NCBI RefSeq assembly: GCF_042432825.1
Contig: NZ_JBHLWN010000100.1
Span: 1-64,000, forward strand
DNA from: Gordoniibacillus chartarius
Lineage (GTDB): Bacteria > Bacillota > Bacilli > Paenibacillales > NBRC-103111
Direction of reading: 5' to 3'
Length of the DNA: 64,000 nucleotides
Both the position numbers and the translations under genes were made by a program. The notes beneath the pieces were generated by a model, which had not been told where the DNA came from, did not search any database, and was given only the letters and a program-made list of their open reading frames with translations. Below, piece by piece: positions 16,770 through 26,320 of this stretch. Each line of letters starts with the position of its first letter. Positions within the stretch are counted from its first letter, which is position 1.

Positions 16770-18596
16770 ATGTTTTTCTATTCGTTCAGAAACCGTTTGA
16801 TCGCGTTATTCGTGCTGCTGCTGGTCGTCGCCTTCGGCGCCATGGCTTACATGCTCTTCGACCAGTCGCGCGCCATTATTCGATCGTATATCGAATCGTC
16901 CGCTTTGGAGAAGATGGATGAATACGCTTCCTTCATCGACATGGCGACGACGCAAATTTACGACTTGTCATCGCTTGTGTTCAACAGCGACGCCGTGCAG
17001 ACTTGGGATCATATCATGTCCGATCCGGCTGCGGGCGAAACGGACAAGGTGCTGGCCAACCTGGCGGTCAGCCAGTTCTTGACGAGAGCGACGAACAGCT
17101 ATTCGAGCCTGTCCTCGGTTTCGCTGTACCGCAAAGAAGGCGTATGGGTGTCCTCCGACAATCAAGTCGTTGCCGACGGGACGTTCCGGCAGGACAGGTG
17201 GTTTACGGATTTGGTCGGGAAGGGCGAGCATTGGACTTCGGCCCATCGGGACAGGGTGGAGGCCAGCCGCTCCAAACCATATCAGGTCGTCAGCCTGGCG
17301 ATGCCGATCGGTACGTTCGACCCGGTGACGTCCAAGGCGGTCATGAAGGTCAATGTCAGCGCGGAATTTTTGCTGGAGCCTCTGAACCGCATTCATCTTG
17401 GGGATAAAGGGACGATTTACTTGCTCGATAACGAAGGGAAGCCGATGCTGGGGCAAGCGTACGGGGTAACCGAAGAGGGAATCGCGATAATGGAGCGCAT
17501 CCGTTCGTCCCGCAGCCCTCAAGGCGTCGAGTATTTGGATAACGCCGACGGCAGTTCGGATATTATCGTGTATAAGAAGCTGAAGAAAAACAATTGGCTG
17601 CTCGTCGGGTTCGTACCGGAAGGCGATTTGTTCGCCAAGCTGCATAAGCTGCGGACGAGCATCCTCCTGTTCGCATCGCTGCTGCTCATCGGGGCGATCG
17701 TCACCGCATCGTGGCTGTCCTACGGCATTACGAAACCGCTCTCGATGCTGGCGTCGGCGATGCGCTTCGTGCAGCGCGGCGATTTTGCCGCAGCGGAAGC
17801 GCGCATTCCGCCCAGGACGATCGTGCGCAATGAAATCGGCTTCGTCACGTCAACGTTCCGCAACATGGTCGTTCAGCTGCGCCAGCATATCAAGACCGAA
17901 TTCGAGCTGAAGCTGCTGCGGCAGCAAGCGGAATACAAAGCGCTGCTCATGCAGATCAACCCGCACTTCCTGTTCAACACGCTGGAGCTGCTCAGCAGCC
18001 TAACCCTGCAGAAGCGGACGGACGATGCCGTAAGGGTGATTGAATCGCTGGGCAAAATGCTCCGCTTCTCGCTCAAGATCAGCGACGACATCGTAGCCGT
18101 GGAGGAAGAGATCAAATATTTGCGGTATTACGTTACGATTCTGCAGACGCGTTTCGGGGACAAGCTGGATATCGATATCGAACGCGATGGGGACCTGCAG
18201 CGGCTGCGTGTCGTCAAATTCCTGCTGCAGCCGCTCGTCGAGAATGCGGTGAAGTACAGCTTTCAAGCCCGGAGCATCGCGGTCATTCGAATCGGCGTTC
18301 GGCGCGAAGCGGAGCAGCTCGTGTTTACGGTGGCCGACAATGGACCGGGTATGGACGAAACAGCGGTGAATAAGCTGGCGGCCGAAGCCGGCGGCGGCAA
18401 CGGCATGGAATCCATTCTCATCAGTGCGAACAGGCAAATCGGCCTTCGCAACGTACTGGCACGCGGCAAAATTTATTACGGCGCACGCTTCAGCTTCTCG
18501 ATCGATACGGCCCCGGGCCAAGGAACGCGCATCGAGCTGAGACTGCCTATACAGGAGGGATCGCAGGATGTACCGCTATCGGGTATTGATCGTTGA
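16770..18596 (+). CDS. YesM-like sensor histidine kinase
   Basis: This 608-residue kinase has an N-terminal membrane helix (about 10-32), an extracytoplasmic dCACHE-like sensor of about 260 residues, a second helix (about 296-318), a HAMP linker, and a His-kinase core. The phospho-acceptor is in QINPHFLFNTLELL (His near 399), with ENAVKYSF and DNGPGM in the ATP site. Such kinases sense extracellular carbohydrate-derived signals. GGGGAGG precedes the ATG at 16770; a longer frame from 16626 has no site. A TATAAT lies at 16713-16718 but no good -35 is seen. The 3' end overlaps the regulator gene by 29 bp. Confidence 0.9.
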   Translation: MFFYSFRNRLIALFVLLLVVAFGAMAYMLFDQSRAIIRSYIESSALEKMDEYASFIDMATTQIYDLSSLVFNSDAVQTWDHIMSDPAAGETDKVLANLAVSQFLTRATNSYSSLSSVSLYRKEGVWVSSDNQVVADGTFRQDRWFTDLVGKGEHWTSAHRDRVEASRSKPYQVVSLAMPIGTFDPVTSKAVMKVNVSAEFLLEPLNRIHLGDKGTIYLLDNEGKPMLGQAYGVTEEGIAIMERIRSSRSPQGVEYLDNADGSSDIIVYKKLKKNNWLLVGFVPEGDLFAKLHKLRTSILLFASLLLIGAIVTASWLSYGITKPLSMLASAMRFVQRGDFAAAEARIPPRTIVRNEIGFVTSTFRNMVVQLRQHIKTEFELKLLRQQAEYKALLMQINPHFLFNTLELLSSLTLQKRTDDAVRVIESLGKMLRFSLKISDDIVAVEEEIKYLRYYVTILQTRFGDKLDIDIERDGDLQRLRVVKFLLQPLVENAVKYSFQARSIAVIRIGVRREAEQLVFTVADNGPGMDETAVNKLAAEAGGGNGMESILISANRQIGLRNVLARGKIYYGARFSFSIDTAPGQGTRIELRLPIQEGSQDVPLSGIDR

Positions 18597-20235
18597 CGAC
18601 GAGCCGGAAATCCGGATGGGACACCGCTTGAAGGTCGATTGGGAGGAGCTGGGCATGACCGTAGCGGGCGAAGCGTCGAACGGGATGGAGGCGCTGGAGC
18701 TGCTGGAGAGCGAGCCGTTCGATATTGCCCTGGTCGATATGAACATGCCGGTGATGGGCGGCGTCTCGTTGATGGAAGCATGCCGCGAGCGGTATCCGCA
18801 TCTGAAGCTGATCGTCATTACCGGCTACGAGGACTTCCACTATGCGAAAGCGGCGCTGCACAGCAAGGCGGTCAGCTATTTGCTGAAGCCGGTCTCCCGC
18901 GACGAGTTGAGCGAAGCCCTCGGCCAGCTGAAGGAGCGTCTCGATGCGGAGCGCAAAGCCAGAGAGGAGAGCCGTACGGCGCAGTGGAGGCTGTCGCAAT
19001 ATTACAAGGAGATGAAGGAGCACTTCCTTCTGCACGTGGTGAAGGAGCCGCTGGAGCAGGAGCGGATCATTCGCGAGCGCGCCCGGATGTTCGAGCTGGA
19101 GGATTGGGACGATCGGACCGTCCGGTTCGTCACCGTCGGATTGCGGGAACAGCCTGCGGCAGGCGCCCGGCAAGGCGAAGAAGGCCTGGTGCGGGCGATG
19201 CGGCTGCCGTTCGAGCTGATCAGCAGGGAATTCGCGGCGGAATTCGCCGCTGCGGTCCAGACGTATCGGGATCCGTATTATCCGGGCTTAATGCACTTTA
19301 TTATCGAAAATGATACGTCCGCCCTTCACAGCTTCCAAAGCGAGCTGTCCCTGACGATTAAGGAACGCGTCCGTCTGGAGCCGGTCATCGGGATCGGCGA
19401 GCCGGTGCGCGGCTTCACCGCGTGGAAGGCAGGGGCGCTGTCTTCGCTGGCAGCATGGAGCATGGCGGAGACGGGGGCGCGCGGCAGCGAGCGGGGCGCG
19501 GGGACCGGAAGCGCCGCCGGAGCAGCCGGAGGCATGGCGGTGCGGGATGACGGCAGGCCGGTGCTCGCCGAAGAGACGGCGCTGCTGCTCCAGCGCCTGC
19601 TGCAGCGCGGCGAGCTGGAAGCCTACGAGCAGACGGCCCGCCATGAGCTGGCTCGCGCCCATAAGGAAACGAAGAGCCGCTTCGTGAAGCTGATATTTCA
19701 GCTGTACATGCAGCTTGATGCGGCGGCGAGGGAATCCGGTTCGACGCTGCAGACCGGAGAGGAGCTGTGGCTGCGGCCGGATCTCGTGCTGGAGCTGGAC
19801 TCCGCCGACCAAGCCGCCGGCTTCCTCGTCAGCCTGGCCCGCCGAATGGGCCGCGGCGCCGGTGATGCCGATCCGGCCGATCCCGAACGCTCCGCGATCG
19901 AGGCGGCCAAGCAATATATTCAAGATCACTATATGATGGATATTCATCTGGGCATGCTGGCGGACAAGTTCAAGTACAACGCCTCGTATTTCTCCGAGCT
20001 GTTCAAATCGAAGGTGGGCGTGACGTTCATCCAGTTCCTGACGGAAGTACGGATGGCCCAGGCGGTACGCCTGTTAGAGGAGACGGAGCTGGGCCTCTGG
20101 GATATCGCCGAGCTGACCGGCTTCTCCAATCCGAGCTACTTCAGCTCCAAGTTTAAGAAAATGTACGGCACCTCCCCCTCCGAATTCCGGCAGCGGGCAT
20201 CTAAAAAAAATGATACCGAACAGCCGAAAAAATAG
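18568..20235 (+). CDS. YesN-like response regulator, AraC family
   Basis: This 555-residue regulator has an N-terminal receiver domain (1-120) with acidic DDE at 10-12, phospho-Asp at 57 in LVDMNMP and Lys in LLKPVS. A central region follows, with a low-complexity Gly/Ala/Arg insert near residues 308-335. The C-terminal AraC HTH domain is at about 455-545 (NASYFSELFKSKVG and GFSNPSYFSSKFKKMYGTSP). It is the cognate partner of the upstream kinase and probably activates the transport and glycosidase genes that follow. GGAGGG precedes the ATG inside the kinase gene. Confidence 0.9.
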   Translation: MYRYRVLIVDDEPEIRMGHRLKVDWEELGMTVAGEASNGMEALELLESEPFDIALVDMNMPVMGGVSLMEACRERYPHLKLIVITGYEDFHYAKAALHSKAVSYLLKPVSRDELSEALGQLKERLDAERKAREESRTAQWRLSQYYKEMKEHFLLHVVKEPLEQERIIRERARMFELEDWDDRTVRFVTVGLREQPAAGARQGEEGLVRAMRLPFELISREFAAEFAAAVQTYRDPYYPGLMHFIIENDTSALHSFQSELSLTIKERVRLEPVIGIGEPVRGFTAWKAGALSSLAAWSMAETGARGSERGAGTGSAAGAAGGMAVRDDGRPVLAEETALLLQRLLQRGELEAYEQTARHELARAHKETKSRFVKLIFQLYMQLDAAARESGSTLQTGEELWLRPDLVLELDSADQAAGFLVSLARRMGRGAGDADPADPERSAIEAAKQYIQDHYMMDIHLGMLADKFKYNASYFSELFKSKVGVTFIQFLTEVRMAQAVRLLEETELGLWDIAELTGFSNPSYFSSKFKKMYGTSPSEFRQRASKKNDTEQPKK

Positions 20236-20312
20236 CATTCATCGCAGCGGTCCGATTCCTTATGCTAGAAGCAGGAATTCACCCTTGTACTTCCGGAAAG
20301 GAGAGGACCGGC

Positions 20313-21230
20313 ATGAAAGCAGCGAAGACATCGGGCCTATGGCGGCAGAACGGCACTGCATACTTGTTCCTGCTGCCCTGGCTGGTCGGATTTTTTTGCC
20401 TGACGCTCGGGCCGATGCTTGGCTCACTGTATTTATCGCTCACCAAATTCAATCTCCTCAATTCACCCACATGGCTCGGACTGGACAATTATGTGCAGAT
20501 TTTTACCGATGATCCGTCGTTTACGAATTCGCTGAAGGTCACCTTCCAATATGTGCTGTTCTCCGTACCGCTGCGGCTGTTCTTCGCTTTGCTCGTAGCG
20601 ATGGCGCTCAATCAGGGGATACGGGCGCTCGGGCTGTACCGGACGGTGTATTACATTCCCTCCCTGCTCGGCGGAAGCGTCGCGATTGCGATCGTGTGGC
20701 GGAACATTTTCGATGGGGGCGGGCTGCTCAACAAGTTTCTGTCGTGGTTCGGCGTGGAAGGGCCGGCGTGGATATCCAATCCGGATACCGTGATGTCGAC
20801 GATCGTAACGCTTGCGGTGTGGCAGTTCGGCTCGGCGATGATCATTTTCCTGGCCGGGCTCAAGCAAATTCCCGCCGATCTGTACGAGGCTTCGGAGGTG
20901 GACGGGGCGAGCAAGCTGCGCCAGTTTCTGCGCATCACGCTGCCGATGCTGTCGCCGGTCATTTTCTTCAACCTGATCATGAGCATCATCAATTCGTTCC
21001 AGGTGTTCACGCCGGGCTATGTGATCGGGGACGGGCGCGGCGGTCCGATCGACTCCACGCTGTTTTACACGCTGTACTTGTATCTGAAGGGATTCGCGTT
21101 CTTCGATATGGGGTACGCTTCGGCGCTGGCCTGGATCATGCTGGTCATTATCGCGGCGTTTACCGGGATCGTCTTCCTCACTTCGAAGTATTGGGTATTT
21201 TACGGCGACGGCAAGGATGAAAGGGGATGA
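20313..21230 (+). CDS. Sugar ABC transporter permease (UgpA/MalF type)
   Basis: The product is a 305-residue inner-membrane permease with six helices. The EAA loop that contacts the ATPase is seen as EASEVDGASKLRQFLRITLPML (split near residues 193-214). It belongs to the CUT1 family that imports oligosaccharides. AAGGAGAGG precedes the ATG at 20313. The stop overlaps the next permease gene by 4 bp. No ATPase gene is present, so a shared MsmX-like ATPase elsewhere is expected. Confidence 0.92.
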   Translation: MKAAKTSGLWRQNGTAYLFLLPWLVGFFCLTLGPMLGSLYLSLTKFNLLNSPTWLGLDNYVQIFTDDPSFTNSLKVTFQYVLFSVPLRLFFALLVAMALNQGIRALGLYRTVYYIPSLLGGSVAIAIVWRNIFDGGGLLNKFLSWFGVEGPAWISNPDTVMSTIVTLAVWQFGSAMIIFLAGLKQIPADLYEASEVDGASKLRQFLRITLPMLSPVIFFNLIMSIINSFQVFTPGYVIGDGRGGPIDSTLFYTLYLYLKGFAFFDMGYASALAWIMLVIIAAFTGIVFLTSKYWVFYGDGKDERG

Positions 21231-22081
21231 CACGCGGCATGCAGATGAACAACAAACTCGGTGCGGCTGTAGTAAGGCATACACTCATTATCGCGCTCGG
21301 CCTGCTCATGATGTATCCCGTCGTATGGCTGCTCGCCTCGTCGTTCAAGCCGAACGATGAAATTTTCGCTCAGCCCGGGCTGTGGCCGCAGACGTTTACG
21401 CTCGACAACTACATTCAAGGCTGGAAGGGTCTGCAAAATATTTCGTTCGCCACGTTCTTCGCCAACTCGCTGAACATTTCCGTCCTGTCCGTGCTCGGCA
21501 ATATCGTGACGTGCTCGCTGGCGGCGTTCGCCTTCGCCCGGCTGGAATTCAAGTTCAAGAAGCTGTGGTTCAGCCTCATGCTGGTGACGATTATGCTGCC
21601 GTATCATGTCACGCTTGTGCCGCAGTACATTTTGTACAACAACTTCGGCTGGATCAATTCGATTTTGCCGCTTGTCGTGCCCAAATGGCTCGCTCACGAT
21701 TCGTTCTTCATCCTGCTGATGGTGCAGTTCATCCGGGGCATTCCGAAGGAATTGGATGAAAGCGCTACGATCGACGGCTGCGGCCAAGCCCAGATTTATA
21801 TGCGCATCATCGTACCGCTGCTGGTGCCGGCTCTGATTACGACGGCGATCTTCACGTTCATTTGGACGTGGGACGATTTCTTCTCGCAAATGATTTATTT
21901 GAACCATGTGAAGCTGTTCACCGTGCAGCTGGGCATCCGCTCGCTGTTCGATCCGTCCGGCGAATCGGATTGGGGCGCGCTGCTGGCGATGTCCGTGCTC
22001 TCGCTCGTGCCGATCATGGCCGTGTTCCTGGCGTTCCAGCGCTACTTCCTGAACGGCATTGCGACGACGGGGCTGAAGTGA
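21227..22081 (+). CDS. Carbohydrate ABC transporter permease (UgpE/MalG type)
   Basis: This 284-residue inner-membrane permease has six helices and the EAA loop ELDESATIDGCGQAQIYMRI (about residues 176-195). It is the second half of the CUT1 channel encoded by the previous gene, with which it overlaps by 4 bp. Together with the lipoprotein downstream it would import an oligosaccharide. Identity of the substrate is not shown by the sequence. Confidence 0.92.
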   Translation: MTRGMQMNNKLGAAVVRHTLIIALGLLMMYPVVWLLASSFKPNDEIFAQPGLWPQTFTLDNYIQGWKGLQNISFATFFANSLNISVLSVLGNIVTCSLAAFAFARLEFKFKKLWFSLMLVTIMLPYHVTLVPQYILYNNFGWINSILPLVVPKWLAHDSFFILLMVQFIRGIPKELDESATIDGCGQAQIYMRIIVPLLVPALITTAIFTFIWTWDDFFSQMIYLNHVKLFTVQLGIRSLFDPSGESDWGALLAMSVLSLVPIMAVFLAFQRYFLNGIATTGLK

Positions 22082-22161
22082 GCAGGGGCGGTTTAGGTGA
22101 TACCGAAGAACCGGAACCCGAAAAAATTATCAGGCACCTGCCAAAAGATTCACATTCAAGC

Positions 22162-22175
22162 TGTAAGCGGTTTCG
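22162..22175 (+). promoter_or_regulatory. Candidate catabolite-responsive element (cre)
   Basis: TGTAAGCGGTTTCG matches the CcpA consensus TGWAANCGNTNWCA at 13 of 14 positions; only the last base differs. It lies 66 bp before the lipoprotein start and after the permease genes. It would allow glucose repression of the lipoprotein and the downstream enzymes. This is inferred from sequence only. Confidence 0.5.
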
Positions 22176-22240
22176 ATTACGATGAAAGCAAGCAAACGAA
22201 CCAACCAGCACTCATTCAATCATACCTAGGGGGAAGACGA

Positions 22241-23587
22241 ATGCGGAAAACATGGTTAGGCGCAGCGATGGCGGTTATGGTAACGGCGGCAACGGCTTGC
22301 GGCGGAGGCGGCAGTGCCGGTAATGGCGGGGGAAGCAGCGATAGTGCGGCTCCTAACGCGGCGGCGGGCGGCGCTCAGGCGAAGGCGGAGCAGGTGGAGC
22401 TCCGCGTCATGTGGTGGGGCGACCAGAAGCGGGCGGACAAGACGAATCAAGTGCTTCGCAAATTTGAAGAGAAGTATCCGAACATTAAAGTGACGGGCGA
22501 ATTCTCCCCGCAATCGGGCTACTTCGATAAGCTGAACACGCAGCTCGCTTCCGGCACGGCACCGGATCTATTTTTCCTCGGCGGTAACGTAGTCGATTAT
22601 GCGAACAAAGGCGTTCTTCTCGACCTAGGTCCGTACGTAGGTAAAGAACTTGACCTGACGGACATGGACAAAGGGATGGTCGAATACGGCACGTTCGGCG
22701 GCAAGCTGCAGCATATATCGGCCGGTGCAAACGCACGCGGGATTGTCGTCAATACGGAAATGTTCAAGAAGGCCGGCATGCCGGTGCCTCAGGACGGCTG
22801 GACTTGGGACGATTACGCACGAATCAGCAAGGAGCTTGCGACGAAGCTGGGCAAGGGCTTCTATGGCAGCTACGATATGACTGTAGACGGGATGGACATT
22901 TCGCTCAAGCAGCGCGGCAAGCAGCTGTACGATATGGCCGGCGGCAAGCTGGGCTTCGAGCAGGCTGACGCCGAGCCGTGGTTCATGTACTGGAACGAAC
23001 TTCGCAAGGCGGGCGGGGTCGTGCCGATGGACCAGCAAGTATCCAACCCTCCGGGGGATACGAGCAAATCGCTGATCGTGACCGGCAAGGTGGCGATGAG
23101 CTTGATTCCTTCCAACCAGTTCGCGGCTCATCAGAACTTGATCAAGGACCAGCTGACGATGGTGCAGGTGCCGCGCGGGCCGAAGGGGACCGGTGTCGTA
23201 TTCGAGTCGTCGCAGGGCATGTCCGGCTATAACAAGACGAAGCATCCGAAGGAAGTCGCGCAGCTGATGAATTTCTGGATCAACGATCCGGAGGTTGCCA
23301 AGATTCTCGGCAACGACCGCGGCGTGCCGGTGACGTCGAAGATGCGCGAGCTGCTGAAGAAGGAAGCGTCGCCGCTGGATCAAATCGTGTACGACTACAC
23401 GAGCCGCGTCTCCGAAGCCACGCTTAAGGAGCCGGTGAAGGTGAGCTACAACCCTCCGGGCTTCACCGAGTATTCCAAGCTGGCCGATACGACGGTGCAG
23501 GAAATTGCATTCGGCAAGAAGGATGTGCAGAAGGGTGTGGCGGATTTCTACGCCGGCGTCGTGAAAATCTTTAACAACAATAAATAA
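22241..23587 (+). CDS. Extracellular sugar-binding lipoprotein
   Basis: This 448-residue substrate-binding protein of a CUT1 importer has a signal peptide ending in a lipobox (TAATAC, Cys at residue 20), a Gly/Ser/Ala linker, and then a bacterial type 1 sugar-binding domain beginning VELRVMWWGDQKRADKTN. It contains TAPDLFFLGG and NDRGVPVT, segments typical of the family. AGGGGGAAG precedes the ATG at 22241; no site supports a longer reading from 22097. It is preceded by a cre-like site and followed by an intercistronic hairpin, so it is likely made in excess over the permeases. Confidence 0.92.
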   Translation: MRKTWLGAAMAVMVTAATACGGGGSAGNGGGSSDSAAPNAAAGGAQAKAEQVELRVMWWGDQKRADKTNQVLRKFEEKYPNIKVTGEFSPQSGYFDKLNTQLASGTAPDLFFLGGNVVDYANKGVLLDLGPYVGKELDLTDMDKGMVEYGTFGGKLQHISAGANARGIVVNTEMFKKAGMPVPQDGWTWDDYARISKELATKLGKGFYGSYDMTVDGMDISLKQRGKQLYDMAGGKLGFEQADAEPWFMYWNELRKAGGVVPMDQQVSNPPGDTSKSLIVTGKVAMSLIPSNQFAAHQNLIKDQLTMVQVPRGPKGTGVVFESSQGMSGYNKTKHPKEVAQLMNFWINDPEVAKILGNDRGVPVTSKMRELLKKEASPLDQIVYDYTSRVSEATLKEPVKVSYNPPGFTEYSKLADTTVQEIAFGKKDVQKGVADFYAGVVKIFNNNK

Positions 23588-23597
23588 TTGCGAGGAT

Positions 23598-23615
23598 GGG
23601 CTGCCTGGGCAGCCC
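23598..23615 (+). terminator. Intercistronic hairpin after the lipoprotein gene
   Basis: GGGCTGCC and GGCAGCCC form an 8-bp perfect stem with almost no loop, 11 bp after the lipoprotein stop and 26 bp before the glycosidase gene. There is no T-tract. It may slow decay of the upstream message or attenuate reading into the enzyme genes. Confidence 0.5.
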
Positions 23616-23641
23616 GTTCGCATTCTAGGAGGCGGATGGCG

Positions 23642-25306
23642 ATGACGGAACGTGTGCTGCTGGAGAAGCTGCGGAGGAAGGATGTGCGATCGGCTGTCGG
23701 GGAGCTGGGCAAGCCGGAGGATGAGCAGGCGCTGGAGGAATGGATGCGGTCGGGCGTGAAGTTCGCCGCGTCTTCGGCGAAGTTCGAGCAGATGTACGAT
23801 AGGGCGGTGCGCAAGCTGCTGGACTGCATCGTGCCGATGCTCGGTCTGGAGCCGGTGCTGCACGAGGGCGGCATCTATTTGGGCTGCTGGCTGGAAAGTA
23901 CGGGGACGATTAACGCGGAGCGTCTTGCGCGGTTTGTGCCGTCAGTGTCGCAGCGGTCGTTCCGGCTGTTCAGCGATTTCCAGCGCGACGACGGGCTGAT
24001 GCCGTACAAGGTGACGGAGCATGGACCGGCCTACCGGCAAATTCAGATGGTGACACCGCTCGCCCGCAGCGTCTGGAACCATTACGCGCTGAACGGGAGG
24101 GACCGGAATTTCCTGGCGGCGATGTACAAGGCGATGGAGCGGCAGGACGCATGGCTGGCGGCGCACCGGAATACCCGGGGCTCCGGCGGTGTCGAGGCGT
24201 TCGGCACGTTCGATACCGGCCATGATTTGTCGCCGCGCTTCTGGCACGTGCCGGACACGCCGCACCGCGGCGATGCGGGCCGCTGCGACCCGAATTCGCC
24301 GATCCTGCCGTTCATTGCGCCGGACTTGACGGCGAACGTCTACTGCCAGCGCTTGTACTTGGCCCGTATGGCGGAAGAGCTCGGGCTGGGCGAGAATATC
24401 GCTGCAAGCTGGCGGGAGAAGGCGCGGCAGAGCGAGCGCAGCCTGTTCGAGTACTGCTACGATGCGGACGACGGGTTCTTCTACGACCTGGACCGTAACG
24501 GCGAGCATGTGCGGGTGCAATCCGACGTGCTGCTGCGCGTGCTCGGCTGCGAGGTCGGCGACAGGCGCTTCTTCGATACGGCGCTGCGGCGGTATTTGCT
24601 GAACACGAGGAAATTTTTCGCCAAGTATCCGTTCCCGTCGATTGCGATGGACGATCCGCGGTTCGATCCGTTCACGAGCTACAACAGCTGGGCCGGACCG
24701 TCCAACTTCCTGAGCCTGATCCGCACGCCGCACGCCTTCGAGCATCACGGGCGCTATGTGGAGCTGAGCTGGGTTCTGCAGCCGATCCTGTCGGCGATGA
24801 ACCGGATGACCCGCTTCGGGCAAACGCTCAGCCCGTGGACCGGTGCGGAAGGCTTTACGGAAACGTACTCGCCGGCGATCCTGTGCGTCCTCGATTTCGT
24901 CGAGCGGATGAGCGGGATTATGCCGACGCCGGAGGGCGAGCTGTGGTTCACGGGCATGACGCCGTATCCGATGGATCACGGGGAAGAGGTCGCGGACGAG
25001 ACGGCTTATGCGCGTACGGTGGACGGCGTCGTTTTCGAGCTCGTGAATACGTCGGAGCAGTCCGTGGTATACCGGGACGGGGAGGAGCATCTGCGGTTCC
25101 CGCGCGGGCTAAGAGCGGTCACGGATCGAAGCGGGCGGCTGACCGGCTTGATCGGGATGACGGTGAGCCCGGTCGAGGGCAAGATTGTCTGGGAAGGCCG
25201 CAGCTACGCGGCTTCGGTAAAGGGCAACGAGCGCGTCGAGCTCGCCGGCGGCGGGGAGTTCGCCAGCGTGCACGATATCGGCATTGTGTATCCGACTTAT
25301 CGATAG
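23642..25306 (+). CDS. MGH1/GH63-like glycoside hydrolase
   Basis: This 554-residue protein lacks a signal peptide and is expected in the cytoplasm. It looks like an (alpha/alpha)6-barrel glycosidase of the mannosylglycerate-hydrolase-like (MGH1-type, clan GH-G/GH63-like) group. Helix-rich segments with SFRLFSDFQRDDGLMPYK, the DTGHDLSPRF motif and SYNSWAGPSNF near 350 fit that fold, with candidate acids in these Asp-rich loops. A beta-rich tail of about 100 residues follows. The start at 23642 has AGGAGG 9 bp upstream. It sits between the importer and a GH43 gene, so it probably trims imported oligosaccharides. The exact family and substrate are inferred. Confidence 0.7.
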   Translation: MTERVLLEKLRRKDVRSAVGELGKPEDEQALEEWMRSGVKFAASSAKFEQMYDRAVRKLLDCIVPMLGLEPVLHEGGIYLGCWLESTGTINAERLARFVPSVSQRSFRLFSDFQRDDGLMPYKVTEHGPAYRQIQMVTPLARSVWNHYALNGRDRNFLAAMYKAMERQDAWLAAHRNTRGSGGVEAFGTFDTGHDLSPRFWHVPDTPHRGDAGRCDPNSPILPFIAPDLTANVYCQRLYLARMAEELGLGENIAASWREKARQSERSLFEYCYDADDGFFYDLDRNGEHVRVQSDVLLRVLGCEVGDRRFFDTALRRYLLNTRKFFAKYPFPSIAMDDPRFDPFTSYNSWAGPSNFLSLIRTPHAFEHHGRYVELSWVLQPILSAMNRMTRFGQTLSPWTGAEGFTETYSPAILCVLDFVERMSGIMPTPEGELWFTGMTPYPMDHGEEVADETAYARTVDGVVFELVNTSEQSVVYRDGEEHLRFPRGLRAVTDRSGRLTGLIGMTVSPVEGKIVWEGRSYAASVKGNERVELAGGGEFASVHDIGIVYPTYR

Positions 25307-25321
25307 GAGGCAGGAGAGGTT

Positions 25322-26215
25322 ATGGCGCTGAAAAACGACGAGGTGCAAATCCGCGATCCGTTCATCGTTCCTGTGGAGAGCGAAGGCCGTTATTACATGT
25401 TCGGCAGCACGGACAAGAACATTTGGGGGAAAGGGTCAGGCTTCGACTACTATGTCAGCTCCGATCTGCAGCTGTGGGACGGCCCGTTCCCGGCTTTCCG
25501 CCCGGACGAGTCGTTCTTCGCCGACAACAATTTTTGGGCGCCGGAGGTGTACGCCTACGGCGGGCGCTGGTACATGTTCGCTACGTTCCGGCGGAGGGAC
25601 AACCATCTGCTCGGTACGGCGGTGCTGGCGGCGGACGCCTTGACCGGCCCGTTCTGTCTCGTCAGCGAAGGACCGGTAACGCCGCGCGATTGGAGCTCGC
25701 TCGACGGGACGCTCTTCATCGACGATGAGAATCGGCCGTGGATGGTGTTCTGCCATGAATGGCAGCAGATCGGCGACGGCGAGGTGTGCGCGATGCGGCT
25801 CTCGGATGATCTGAAGGAACCGGCCGGGGAGCCGGTAACGCTCTTCAGCGCTTCGCAGGCTCCGTGGACGACGCCGATTCAATCGCCGAAGTTTCCGAGG
25901 CCGGACAATTATGTCACCGACGGCCCGTTCCTGCATCGAATGCCGAACGGAGAACTCATCATGCTGTGGGCCAGTTTCATTGACGGTGCGTATGCGCAGG
26001 GCGTGGCGCGGTCGGCCACCGGGCTCGTCACCGGACCGTGGGTGCAAGAGCCGGAGGCGCTGTTCCGCAGCGACGGCGGGCATGGCATGATTTTCCGGAC
26101 GTTCGAGGGGAAGCTGATGCTGACGATTCATACGCCGAACAAGACGCCGCTGGAGCGTCCGATTTTCCTGGAGCTGCGGGCGGATGAAGGAAAGCTGTCG
26201 GTGGCAGGAAAATAG
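25322..26215 (+). CDS. GH43-like five-bladed propeller glycosidase
   Basis: The 297-residue protein has the GH43 beta-propeller pattern. The expected general-base Asp is in IRDPF (residue 12), followed by FWAPEVYAYGGRWYMF, SSLDGTLFID with the second conserved Asp, and late GGHGMIFRTFEGKLML with the conserved His. GH43 members are mostly arabinanases, beta-xylosidases or galactosidases. No signal peptide is present, so it acts on imported oligosaccharides. GGAGGCAGGAGAGG precedes the ATG. It appears to be the last gene of sugar system 1. Confidence 0.85.
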   Translation: MALKNDEVQIRDPFIVPVESEGRYYMFGSTDKNIWGKGSGFDYYVSSDLQLWDGPFPAFRPDESFFADNNFWAPEVYAYGGRWYMFATFRRRDNHLLGTAVLAADALTGPFCLVSEGPVTPRDWSSLDGTLFIDDENRPWMVFCHEWQQIGDGEVCAMRLSDDLKEPAGEPVTLFSASQAPWTTPIQSPKFPRPDNYVTDGPFLHRMPNGELIMLWASFIDGAYAQGVARSATGLVTGPWVQEPEALFRSDGGHGMIFRTFEGKLMLTIHTPNKTPLERPIFLELRADEGKLSVAGK

Positions 26216-26258
26216 TGGCGGATTTCCCAGTCAACAATTCGAAAATTAACCATTGGTA

Positions 26259-26287
26259 TGGACAAAAACGCCGCCTCCCGGTAAGAT
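26259..26287 (+). promoter_or_regulatory. Candidate sigma-A promoter of the NSS transporter
   Basis: TGGACA (26259-26264) and TAAGAT (26282-26287) are separated by 17 bp and lie 33 bp before the NSS start codon. It marks a new transcription unit after the GH43 gene. Confidence 0.45.
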
Positions 26288-26320
26288 AGTTCTGATTAAT
26301 TGGAATATTGGAGGCGCATC

